Both the position numbers and the translations under genes were made by a program. The notes below the pieces were generated by a model. That model made no database searches. It was not told the DNA's origin and saw only the letters and a program-made list of their open reading frames with translations. From positions 1-20,451 of the forward strand of contig JADHVS010000060.1 in NCBI GenBank assembly GCA_016783865.1: DNA of 20,451 bases. Direction: 5' to 3'. This document shows positions 1 through 7,573 of this stretch, piece by piece. Source of the DNA: Bacteroidales bacterium (GTDB lineage: Bacteria; Bacteroidota; Bacteroidia; Bacteroidales; SM23-62). The stretch's first letter is position 1, and every line of letters begins with the position of its first letter.

Positions 1-2
1 AA

Positions 3-125
3 CACCCACCAAAAGAGTTTGGACGACCTGAAGTCATCGATATCCTGTTAGATTACTATGCTGATAATAACCAGGACAATAACATGAACCCTATCACGGA
101 ACACTGTAATAATAGCGAGGTGTAA
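3..125 (+). CDS. C-terminal end of an unidentified protein (partial)
   Basis: An open frame enters from the left edge and runs 40 codons to a TAA at 123-125. The residues (…EFGRPEVIDILLDYYADNNQD…) are acidic and soluble-looking, with no membrane segment. I do not recognise the family from this fragment. Its stop shares one base with the first ATG of the symporter gene (TAATG), so it is probably the preceding cistron of the same operon. The frame could in principle be chance, but its length, the residue mix and the stop/start overlap favour a real gene end. Confidence 0.6.
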   Translation, partial: HPPKEFGRPEVIDILLDYYADNNQDNNMNPITEHCNNSEV

Positions 126-127
126 TG

Positions 128-1813
128 ATGGAATCATTGAAAGTGAGTATTCTAGATCTAGCAATTATTATTGTGTATTTTATTGGTATTGTATATTTGG
201 GTATCTGGATTTCCAAAAAGAAGATCAAGGGCGGAGAGGATTACTTCCTGGCTGGTCGTCAGATGACTTGGCCTTTCGTGGGTGCATCACTGTTTTCAAC
301 TAATATATCAAGTCAACAGTTTGTCGGTCAGGCCGGGCTGGCTTTTATTGGTGGAATTGCAGTTGGTGTATTTCAAATGGTAGGAGCGCTTAGTTTCGGT
401 TTGTTAGCAATATTTTTTCTGGAGACTTACCGGGGGCTTAAGCTGTATACTTCTCCTGAATTCTTTGAACGACGCTATAATTCAAGCACTAGATCACTAG
501 TGTCAGCTGTCAATGTCGTTATGATCATGCTGGCAACAGTTTCTGCGGCTCTTTATGCAGGAGCAGTAGTTACGCTGACATTACTGGGTAAATCGCCTGA
601 GAGCTGGATGTTATGGACTACCGTAATTATCCTAGGCAGCGTTACCGGTGTTTATACTTTACTTGGTGGACTTCATGCCGTCATATATACTGATTTTGTT
701 CAGAATATTCTTTTGATCGCCGGTGGTGTCATGACCTTAATCATTGGTATCTCAAAAGTAGGTGGACTAGAAGCTGTTCTGAACATGAAAACAGTTGCCG
801 GTGGTTCGATGTGGTCTTTGGTACAACCTGTTGGCCATGAATTTGGCTGGATCTCTGTACTTACCGGCGTAGTTATACTGGGTATCCACGGTCACTGTAC
901 TGATCAGGATTATATCCAGCGAGCCTTATCGGCCAAGAATATATACCATGCCAAGATGGGCGCTGTATTTGCAGCATTTTTAAAAATTCTGGCTTTATTT
1001 ATCTGTGCTATTCCAGGTGTTGTAGCCGCCAAACTCTTCTCCGATATGGGTGTACAACTCAATCAGGATCAAGCTTATGTAAGTCTGATGATTGAAGTAT
1101 TACCAATTGGTTTCCTCGGCTTAGCGCTTGCAGGATTGCTGGCAGCAATCATGTCCAGTGTGGATTCGGGACTCTGTGCCGCCAGCTCCCTGATCACCTG
1201 TGATTTCATTTCAAAGAAACATGATGAATTAAGTCAGGAACGCATGTTGGCATTGGGACGGTGGACAATTCTAATATTACTGTTATTTGCAATGATATGG
1301 GCTCCATTCATAGAACAGTTCAAGGGGTTATTTAACTATCTAATGTTGTTATGGTCCCTGATGGCACCGCCTGTTGTTGTATGTGTTCTAGCGGGATTAT
1401 TTTACAAAAAAGCCAATGGTAAAGCTGCTATTGCAACTTTAATCACGGGGATTATACTAGGAATTGTAAGCTTCATAATGTTACAGAAACCGGATACGTT
1501 CAACAGTATGGTCATGGCCTTTGGTGCTGAGAATTTTAACCTAAGGAATGATTTTCACTGGTATTTCCTTAACAAATTCAATATTGGTTTTCTGATCACA
1601 GTGATCTGTTTTATTGTAATGGCTGTTGTCAGTCGGATTACTGGTCAATCAGATACAGACGTGTTGAAGTCTGTCTCTGTGATAAAAGCTCGGGAGCAAA
1701 GGGATGATGTCATGAATACAACAGAAGTCCGGAATTATAGAATTGCATTGATCGCTCTGGCTGTCTTCTGGGTAGCAGTCCTGGTGCTGTTTTCACCATG
1801 GGGGATTGCATGA
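128..1813 (+). CDS. SSS-family sodium/solute symporter (SLC5-like)
   Basis: This is a polytopic inner-membrane carrier of 561 residues, the usual SSS length, predicted to import a sugar or similar small solute with Na+. An N-terminal helix (about residues 10-30) is followed by the loop with GGEDYFLAGR and an NISSQQFVGQAG segment typical of helix 1 in SglT-type carriers. The family signature GLHAVIYTDFVQ lies near residue 185. SSVDS near 344-348 matches the sodium-site serines of helix 8 in vSGLT (family knowledge). Two ATGs stand in tandem at 125 and 128; the AGGTG at 118-122 gives better spacing to 128. It follows the previous gene without a gap, and the epimerase gene starts 43 bases downstream, so it likely belongs to the same transcript. 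The substrate cannot be read from sequence; the neighbouring sugar kinase and epimerase genes suggest a monosaccharide. Confidence 0.9.
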   Translation: MESLKVSILDLAIIIVYFIGIVYLGIWISKKKIKGGEDYFLAGRQMTWPFVGASLFSTNISSQQFVGQAGLAFIGGIAVGVFQMVGALSFGLLAIFFLETYRGLKLYTSPEFFERRYNSSTRSLVSAVNVVMIMLATVSAALYAGAVVTLTLLGKSPESWMLWTTVIILGSVTGVYTLLGGLHAVIYTDFVQNILLIAGGVMTLIIGISKVGGLEAVLNMKTVAGGSMWSLVQPVGHEFGWISVLTGVVILGIHGHCTDQDYIQRALSAKNIYHAKMGAVFAAFLKILALFICAIPGVVAAKLFSDMGVQLNQDQAYVSLMIEVLPIGFLGLALAGLLAAIMSSVDSGLCAASSLITCDFISKKHDELSQERMLALGRWTILILLLFAMIWAPFIEQFKGLFNYLMLLWSLMAPPVVVCVLAGLFYKKANGKAAIATLITGIILGIVSFIMLQKPDTFNSMVMAFGAENFNLRNDFHWYFLNKFNIGFLITVICFIVMAVVSRITGQSDTDVLKSVSVIKAREQRDDVMNTTEVRNYRIALIALAVFWVAVLVLFSPWGIA

Positions 1814-1856
1814 TAGTCACACGAAAAAAGAATTAATAATAAATGGAGAAGAAAGA

Positions 1857-2819
1857 ATGAAGAAAATACTTGTTACCGGTGCTGGCGGTTTTATTGCTGG
1901 ACATTTGGCAAAATCTTTACATGAAAGTGGGCATGAGGTTGTAGCTGTAGATAAAAAACCATTTAATGAATGGTATCAAATAATACCTGGGGTGAAAAGC
2001 CTGGTTCTGGATCTGCGGTTTCGTGATAATTGTTATCAGGCTGCTAATGGCTGCGAGGAAATATTTAATCTGGCGGCTGATATGGGAGGTATGGGATTTA
2101 TCGAGAATAACAAGGCTATGTGCATGTTAAGTGTACTGATCAATACCCATTTGCTGGAAGCTGCCAAAGATATTGGAATCAGTCGTTATTTTTATTCTTC
2201 ATCAGCGTGTGTATACAATGGTGATATGCAGAATGAATCAAATAATCCAGGCCTAAAAGAAGCTGATGCTTATCCAGCTCTGGCAGAGGATGGATATGGT
2301 TGGGAAAAATTATTCAGCGAACGCATGTGCCGTCATTTTAGTGAAGATTTTGGTCTGATTACAAGGGTAGCCCGGTTTCATAATGTTTATGGACCATCCG
2401 GTACCTATGATGGTGGACGTGAGAAGGCACCAGCTGCAATGTGCCGAAAAACGATCGAAGCTGAGCAGACTGGAAATAAGGATATAGTTATCTGGGGTGA
2501 TGGTGAGCAAACCCGTAGCTTTATGTACATTGATGATTGCGTTAAAGGTATTCTGGACATTATGTACAGTGATATTGAAGAACCCATCAATCTGGGTAGC
2601 AGTGAAATGGTGTCGATCAATGAACTGGTTGATATTGTGGAGGATATTGCTGGTATCACACTTAACCGAAAGTATGATCTCGATGCTCCCAAGGGCGTCC
2701 GCGGCCGTAACAGTGATAATACACTGATTAAAAAATATCTGGACTGGGAACCATCATTACCTCTTCAGGATGGTATGAAAAAGACCTATGACTGGATCAA
2801 AGAACAAATGGCTAATTAA
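1857..2819 (+). CDS. GDP-mannose 3,5-epimerase-like SDR enzyme
   Basis: This 320-residue extended short-chain dehydrogenase/reductase resembles plant GDP-mannose 3,5-epimerase (GME), which converts GDP-D-mannose to GDP-L-galactose and GDP-L-gulose. Visible features are the NAD-binding GAGGFIAGH (8-16), NLAADMGGMGFI (71-82), SSSAC (114-118) and YGWEK with the catalytic Tyr147 and Lys151. Also present are GGREKAPAAMCRK (187-198), WGDGEQTRSF and GVRGRNSDN (280-288). Cys118 and Lys190 align with the acid/base Cys145 and Lys217 of the plant enzyme at the same offset as the Tyr/Lys pair. The ATG at 1857 is chosen because it sits just behind GGAGAAGAAAG and directly before the Rossmann strand; the frame extends back to a TTG at 1806 inside the symporter gene. 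A nucleotidyltransferase/kinase gene follows 24 bases later. Another GME-type SDR with a related substrate is possible. Confidence 0.82.
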   Translation: MKKILVTGAGGFIAGHLAKSLHESGHEVVAVDKKPFNEWYQIIPGVKSLVLDLRFRDNCYQAANGCEEIFNLAADMGGMGFIENNKAMCMLSVLINTHLLEAAKDIGISRYFYSSSACVYNGDMQNESNNPGLKEADAYPALAEDGYGWEKLFSERMCRHFSEDFGLITRVARFHNVYGPSGTYDGGREKAPAAMCRKTIEAEQTGNKDIVIWGDGEQTRSFMYIDDCVKGILDIMYSDIEEPINLGSSEMVSINELVDIVEDIAGITLNRKYDLDAPKGVRGRNSDNTLIKKYLDWEPSLPLQDGMKKTYDWIKEQMAN

Positions 2820-2843
2820 CCGGATATTTTTTGGGAATATTAT

Positions 2844-3974
2844 ATGAGTAAGAAAAAAGTACTGGTTAGTGGTTGCTATGATTTGATGCATGGTGGCCAT
2901 ATCGCCTTTTTCAAGGAAGCCGCGAAGTATGGTGATCTGTATGTCTCGATAGGTTCGGATGAAAATATTCAGTTGCTGAAGAATCATGGTACCTATTTTA
3001 CCGAGCAGGAGCGGGTCTACATGATCAATGCCATCCAATATGTTAAAGAGGCTTTTATCTCCACTGGCCGTGGAATGCTGGATTATGAACAAGAGATGGA
3101 ACAGATTAAACCAGATTATTTTGTGGTAAATAAGGATGGTTATAGGGCCGACAAGAAGGAATTATGCGAGAAATACGGAGTGGAATTGGTGGTACTGGAC
3201 CGTATCCCGGAAGAAGGTTTACCAGCCCGTTCCAGCTCGATTACCAAACGCGATCTGCGCTTCCCTTCTCGTGTTTGTTTGGCCGGTGGCTGGCTGGACC
3301 AGCCTTGGGTATCTGAGATATACCCGGGCTCAGTTGTAGTGGCAGCTATATGGCCAACAATTGATTTTGAGGATCGTTGTGGGATGGCTTCCAGCTCGCG
3401 CAAAGTGGCCCGGAAAATCTGGGGCGACCGACTTCCAAACGGTGATCCCATTGAGAATGCCCGGATATTATTCGGAGCGGAAAATCCGCCAGGATCACCA
3501 TATGTCTCTGGATCGCAGGATCAACTGGGGCTTTTTATACCAGGAGTGAACCAATTGTGTTATGATGGACATTTCTGGCCTCATAAAATAAACTCAGCGG
3601 TTGACAGGGAAACCTGTAATTGGCTGTCTGATGTGCTACATATGGTATTTTTCCAGAAACGTCCCGATGGCTATAATCCATTGCTGGAAAAAAATGTAAC
3701 AGAAGCTGGTGTTAAAAAATTGGCCGAAGCCGGAGAGTTATGCTGGCAAAGTATTCTAAACCGTGATGTGAAAGGCTTGGGTACTTCTCTGACTCAGACC
3801 TTGAAAGCATGGCACGAAATACTTCCTCTGACTGTGCCGGATTATGCCTGGGAAGAAATCAGGAAATATGATCATTTCCCGGGTGCCACATTTTCCGGTT
3901 CTGGCGGGGGCTATGCGATCGTGGCGTCTGAAGAGCCGGTTGCTGGTGCCTATAAAATCAAAGTACGTTTCTGA
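2844..3974 (+). CDS. Bifunctional HIGH-type nucleotidyltransferase / GHMP-type sugar kinase fusion
   Basis: This 376-residue cytoplasmic protein has two domains. Residues 1-137 form a cytidylyltransferase-like Rossmann domain: GCYDLMHGGH (10-19) carries the HxGH nucleotide-binding motif, and ARSSSITKR (128-136) matches the second conserved motif of this fold. Residues 140-376 look like a compact GHMP kinase. RVCLAGGWLDQP (143-154) is the N-terminal motif, CGMASSSRK (179-187) a degenerate form of the GLGSS phosphate-binding loop, SGSQDQLG (222-229) the QDQ motif of heptose and fucose kinases, and GATFSGSGGGYAIV (347-360) the C-terminal motif. One chain could therefore phosphorylate a sugar and activate it to an NDP-sugar, as FKP (fucokinase/GDP-fucose pyrophosphorylase) or HldE do with unrelated or reordered domains. 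The kinase part, about 235 residues, is short for the superfamily. Substrate and nucleotide are unknown. The gene is 24 bases after the epimerase and ends the first gene group. Confidence 0.75.
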   Translation: MSKKKVLVSGCYDLMHGGHIAFFKEAAKYGDLYVSIGSDENIQLLKNHGTYFTEQERVYMINAIQYVKEAFISTGRGMLDYEQEMEQIKPDYFVVNKDGYRADKKELCEKYGVELVVLDRIPEEGLPARSSSITKRDLRFPSRVCLAGGWLDQPWVSEIYPGSVVVAAIWPTIDFEDRCGMASSSRKVARKIWGDRLPNGDPIENARILFGAENPPGSPYVSGSQDQLGLFIPGVNQLCYDGHFWPHKINSAVDRETCNWLSDVLHMVFFQKRPDGYNPLLEKNVTEAGVKKLAEAGELCWQSILNRDVKGLGTSLTQTLKAWHEILPLTVPDYAWEEIRKYDHFPGATFSGSGGGYAIVASEEPVAGAYKIKVRF

Positions 3975-4137
3975 TTTCTACTCTCAATAAATATAATCTT
4001 TGGAATTTCTCCATAGCTAATATTAGTTTCAGGACATGAGCCTGTGGTTTTCTTTACTAATATGGGTAATTAATTCTGGTTCAGCTAAAATAATTGATTT
4101 AGAGACTTTAGAACAATGATGATTCCCAGGTGTAAAG
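3975..4137 (+). other. Intergenic region before the maturase gene
   Basis: These 163 AT-rich bases separate the nucleotide-sugar module from the maturase gene and could hold a promoter. It contains a perfect 10-base palindrome CTAATATTAG at 4017-4026, a TATAAT-like hexamer near 3993 and a good ribosome binding site (AGGTG, 4128-4132) five bases before the ATG at 4138. I see no convincing rho-independent terminator; the only small hairpin is CAGG…CCTG around 4031-4045. A transcript boundary here is an inference. Confidence 0.4.
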
Positions 4138-6168
4138 ATGATACTGATCGTCAATGGTGAACGAATAACTTCACATCAGGTCCAGGATGAAATTAGGCGC
4201 TTGGAACCCCATTACAAGTCAATGTTTCCAGATCAGAATCCAGAAGAGGTCAGTCAGCTGGCTGAATGGGCTAGAGAAAATCTAATCGAAAATGTTTTAC
4301 TGAAACAGGCTGCGATAAATGATTCCCGGGAAATACCAGTTGAGCCGATCGATACTGCATTTGAAAAATTGAAAGCTGAACATGACGGTGATGAGCAGTT
4401 CTATCAGGCTTCCGGCTTAACCAACAGTGATGACAAATATATTAAGGGTGATCTGGCGCAACAACTGCAATTGGAGCGACTGATCGCCGAGCTTCAAGCT
4501 CAAGCTTCCCGACCCAACGAAGTGGAGATACTGGCATATTACCAGGCCAATCCTGACCAGTTTCTGCTCCCAGAAATGGTTCATGCAGCACATATTGTAA
4601 AGCATATAGAAGGTTTTCGCACCCGGGCGGAAGCTGAAAATGAAATCAGTGATTTGTGGTCAAAAATGCAGGAAGATCACAGTTTCGAGGAACTGGCTGG
4701 AATTGATTCCGATTGCGCCGATAACAGTGGTGACTTAGGGCTATTCCCGCGGGGGCAGATGGTGGAGGAGTTCGATCAAGTGGTCTTTAATCTTGAGCCT
4801 GGTACCACCAGTGATGTGTTTGAGACGACCTTTGGTTTCCATATTGCCAAGGTCTACGAAAACCAGCCTCCTCGACTGGCCGATTATTCTGAAGTGCAGT
4901 CGCAAATTAGTGAAAAATTGTATGAAGACCGTAAAACTGAACAAATTGAATCCTATGTCGATAGCTTGAAACAAGATGCCCGCATAACCTATCGTCCCGA
5001 TAATGGTAAACTCGTCAAACCCTTGGCCTCGATTCTGATCAAACCCTCTGGTGCCGACTGCAATCTTGACTGTGACTATTGTTTCTACCTAGGAAAGACC
5101 GACCTGTATCAGGAATCGAAAAAGCACCGTATGGACGAGGAAACGCTGGAAATATTGATACGACAGGCAATTCAGCAGTCTGAAGGACACCTGTCGTTTG
5201 GTTGGCAGGGAGGAGAACCTACACTGATGGGTCTGCCTTTCTTTCAGAAAGTCGTGGAGTTCCAGGGAAAATACGGGTTTAGGCGCAATATTGGCAATAG
5301 CTTACAGACAAATGGAATTCTGATCGATCGGGAATGGGTCGGCTTTTTGAAGGAAAATAATTTTCTAGTTGGATTGTCCATTGATGGTACGGAACATGTC
5401 CATGATAAGTACAGAAAATTCCGTAAAGGTGGTAAAAGCTGGCGGAAAGTAGTGGAAAAAGCCGAATTGATGCTGAGATCCGGATTGTCGATTAATGCTC
5501 TATCAGTGGTTAACGATTATTCAGTGCATTACCCAGAAGAAACCTATAGTTTTCTCAAATCGTTGGGTTTTCAGTACATGCAGTTTATTCCGGTGGTGGA
5601 AACTGACCTAAATCATCCTGAATCAGCCGCTCCCTTTTCAGTTAATCCCACTGATTTTGGAAATTTCCTGTGCCGAATATTTGATCTCTGGCTAGCAGAT
5701 TTCAGAGATGGAGTAGCCACAACCTCGGTCCGACATTTTGATTCAGTATTTCATACTTATATTGGATTGGACGCCCCCGAATGTACACTGTTGAAACAAT
5801 GCGGTAATTATGTTGTTGTGGAGCATAATGGTGATGTGTTTGCCTGCGATTTTTTTGTTGAGCAGGATTGGCGATTGGGAAATCTTCATGACGATGATTT
5901 GCTGGTTATGTTAAACAGTGATGATCAGAATAAATTTGGTAATCTAAAGGCCGATATGCACTTAGATTGCCAGAATTGCACATGGCGGCGGCACTGTTAC
6001 GGCGGTTGCACAAAAGATCGTTTGCGCGATCCTCGCGATAATGGATTAAGCCATTTTTGCAGCGCCTATAAAAAGTTATTTAATCACGCTAACCAGCAAT
6101 TGAAACAACTTGCGAAAGAATGGCAGCAAGCGCAAGCGAGGACAGGTGAGGTGGTTAACACCAATTAA
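4138..6168 (+). CDS. Fusion of parvulin-type prolyl isomerase and anaerobic sulfatase-maturating enzyme (anSME)
   Basis: This 676-residue protein joins a SurA/NifM/PpiC-like half to a complete radical-SAM sulfatase maturase. Residues 1-125 are a helical chaperone-like segment starting MILIVNGERITSHQV with no signal peptide, so the protein is cytoplasmic. Residues about 145-242 are a parvulin domain (HAAHIVKH, SGDLGLFPRGQMVEEFDQ, TTFGFHIAKV). Residues about 295-676 match anSME, which oxidises the active-site Cys or Ser of sulfatases to formylglycine. C308-x3-C312-x2-C315 binds the radical-SAM cluster. C549, C555, C570, C611, C614, C620, C624 and C641 match the auxiliary-cluster cysteines of Clostridium anSME in order and almost exactly in spacing, and Asp571 matches its proposed catalytic Asp277. 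The ATG follows AGGTG by five bases. Its substrates are presumably the four cysteine-type sulfatases downstream. I infer that the isomerase half holds sulfatases unfolded for modification; both assignments by motif are strong. Confidence 0.93.
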   Translation: MILIVNGERITSHQVQDEIRRLEPHYKSMFPDQNPEEVSQLAEWARENLIENVLLKQAAINDSREIPVEPIDTAFEKLKAEHDGDEQFYQASGLTNSDDKYIKGDLAQQLQLERLIAELQAQASRPNEVEILAYYQANPDQFLLPEMVHAAHIVKHIEGFRTRAEAENEISDLWSKMQEDHSFEELAGIDSDCADNSGDLGLFPRGQMVEEFDQVVFNLEPGTTSDVFETTFGFHIAKVYENQPPRLADYSEVQSQISEKLYEDRKTEQIESYVDSLKQDARITYRPDNGKLVKPLASILIKPSGADCNLDCDYCFYLGKTDLYQESKKHRMDEETLEILIRQAIQQSEGHLSFGWQGGEPTLMGLPFFQKVVEFQGKYGFRRNIGNSLQTNGILIDREWVGFLKENNFLVGLSIDGTEHVHDKYRKFRKGGKSWRKVVEKAELMLRSGLSINALSVVNDYSVHYPEETYSFLKSLGFQYMQFIPVVETDLNHPESAAPFSVNPTDFGNFLCRIFDLWLADFRDGVATTSVRHFDSVFHTYIGLDAPECTLLKQCGNYVVVEHNGDVFACDFFVEQDWRLGNLHDDDLLVMLNSDDQNKFGNLKADMHLDCQNCTWRRHCYGGCTKDRLRDPRDNGLSHFCSAYKKLFNHANQQLKQLAKEWQQAQARTGEVVNTN

Positions 6169-6431
6169 GATGTCGTTTCAGTCTAAATTAAAAATGGTCG
6201 TAATAATCCCTGTCAGTGTGGGTGTGGTAAATTATATAAAACATGCTTTAAGGCTGAATGATCATTTTGCTGATTACAATTTTATATCAGGTAATATTTT
6301 CCATAATTTTGAAATTCAGGTAGTTATATTTAGTTGTTTTGTTTTATTTGGATTATATGTTATATTTAGTATATTAGGTATAGGCCAATGTGGTTGATGC
6401 CAGATTAAATTAGAAATAAGGAGAGAATATT
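6169..6431 (+). other. AT-rich intergenic region upstream of the regulator
   Basis: This is the largest gap in the window (263 bases), visibly richer in A and T than the flanking genes, and the likely site of a promoter for the regulator and the degradation genes. An open frame from the ATG at 6170 to 6397 would encode 75 residues with a hydrophobic C-terminal half, but it lacks a properly spaced ribosome binding site and I do not treat it as a gene. No clear terminator hairpin or known riboswitch is visible. Confidence 0.45.
6418..6425 (+). promoter_or_regulatory. Strong ribosome binding site deciding a TTG start
   Basis: AAGGAGAG lies six bases before the TTG at 6432. It is the best Shine-Dalgarno match in this part of the window. 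It supports TTG as the true start of the regulator, because no ATG occurs before the winged-helix domain. Confidence 0.7.
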
Positions 6432-7535
6432 TTGGGTATTGTTCAACACGATCCAAAACCTTTGTATAAACAGATATATGAAGACATAATCAACCAGATT
6501 CGATCGGGAAAGCTGAAGGTCGGTGACAAACTGGAAACTCAGCATGAGCTGGTGAAAATATATGATGTCAGCCTTATCACTGTTAAAAAGGCACTGTCCG
6601 ATCTGATAAAGGAAGGAATTTTATATGCTCGCGTGGGAAGAGGTTCCTTCGTTGCGCGACGTCCGTCTGAAATTGACCATACAAAACACTTGACTATTGC
6701 CTATATCTTAAAGGATCTGGACAATCCTTATTATCAGAATGTCGTTTCTAGTATTGAATCCAATCTATCAAAAAATGACTGTAATATGATGCTGTATTCA
6801 TCTGATAATCGGCGTGATAAAGAAGAGCAGAAAATTCGATATCTTATAGATATGGGTGTGAGTGGACTGATCCTTGGTTCCATGTCCCACATTCCCTTTA
6901 CCAGTTCTCTTATTAATGAGCTGCACGAAAAACAATTTCCCTTTGTAATGGTCTCTTATACTGATGATCCATCGATCTGTTTCATAGGTACTAACCAGGA
7001 AAAAGGCGGGTTTATCGCCACTGAGCACTTGATTAAAACTGGTTACAGCGATATCGGCTATGTAAATGGGGAAGAAGGTAATCTGGTTGGTGAAGCAAGA
7101 AAGAGGGGCTATATCAAGGCTTTGACTGAACATAATTTACCGGTAAATGAAAATTACTTATACAGAATTAAAGTTAATGGTAAACGTGACGACTTCAAGT
7201 CAGGATATGATGTTGGTGTGGAATTCTGCAATCGTTCAGAACGCCCGCGTGCCATGTTCATTTATAATGACCTTTCAGCCTTGGGCTTTATAGACGCACT
7301 GGCTGAATTTGGATTAAAAGTACCTGAAGATGTTGCCATAATTGGTTTTGATGATATTGCCATTGGAAGATCATCAGCTAATCACCTGACTTCAGTTCAT
7401 CAACCGACCGATAAGATAGGCAAATTAGCAGTTGAAAATTTGTTAAAGATGATTCATGGTGAAATTCCCGATGCACCCTTAAATAGATCCCTGAACCCAG
7501 AATTGGTAGTAAGAGAATCCTGTGGCGCTAAATAA
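6432..7535 (+). CDS. GntR/LacI-type sugar-responsive transcriptional regulator
   Basis: This 367-residue regulator has an N-terminal GntR winged helix (about 8-76: PLYKQIYEDIINQIRSGKL, then GDKLETQHEL, VSLITVKKALSDL, EGILYARVGRGSFV). A LacI/periplasmic-binding-protein-like sensor follows (about 86-363: IAYILKDLDNPYYQNVVSSIE, VSGLILGS, GYVNGEEG, AMFIYNDLSALG, EDVAIIGFDDI, TSVHQP). This is the AraR-like architecture: a DNA-binding repressor released by a sugar or sugar phosphate. The start codon is TTG, fixed by the AAGGAGAG just upstream. It stands between the maturase and the first sulfatase, so local control of the degradation genes is likely. A near-palindrome at 7542-7555, directly behind its stop codon, is a candidate operator. 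The inducer cannot be deduced; L-fucose or L-galactose would fit the context. Confidence 0.9.
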   Translation: MGIVQHDPKPLYKQIYEDIINQIRSGKLKVGDKLETQHELVKIYDVSLITVKKALSDLIKEGILYARVGRGSFVARRPSEIDHTKHLTIAYILKDLDNPYYQNVVSSIESNLSKNDCNMMLYSSDNRRDKEEQKIRYLIDMGVSGLILGSMSHIPFTSSLINELHEKQFPFVMVSYTDDPSICFIGTNQEKGGFIATEHLIKTGYSDIGYVNGEEGNLVGEARKRGYIKALTEHNLPVNENYLYRIKVNGKRDDFKSGYDVGVEFCNRSERPRAMFIYNDLSALGFIDALAEFGLKVPEDVAIIGFDDIAIGRSSANHLTSVHQPTDKIGKLAVENLLKMIHGEIPDAPLNRSLNPELVVRESCGAK

Positions 7536-7541
7536 AATAAG

Positions 7542-7555
7542 TTGACAATTGTTAA
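7542..7555. promoter_or_regulatory. Candidate operator palindrome
   Basis: TTGACAATTGTTAA matches its own reverse complement at 12 of 14 positions and is centred on CAATTG. It fills the 38-base gap between the regulator stop and the first sulfatase start, where a local repressor would be expected to bind. It also contains TTGACA, but no good -10 element stands 16-18 bases further on. I found no second copy in the other intergenic gaps, so operator function is an inference. Confidence 0.3.
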
Positions 7556-7573
7556 AGATTTAGGTTCATTTTT

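Noticed and set aside
1806..1856. Longer start (TTG 1806) for the epimerase
   Set aside because: It would add 17 residues before the Rossmann fold and overlap the symporter; ATG 1857 has a good GGAGAAGAAAG site and fits the family.
6170..6397. Possible 75-residue membrane protein between maturase and regulator
   Set aside because: No ribosome binding site at a usable distance, very AT-rich sequence that yields hydrophobic residues by chance, and no recognisable similarity.
7542..7570. Sigma-70-like promoter from the TTGACA at 7542
   Set aside because: No acceptable -10 hexamer 16-18 bases downstream; the start codon would be almost at the transcript start.
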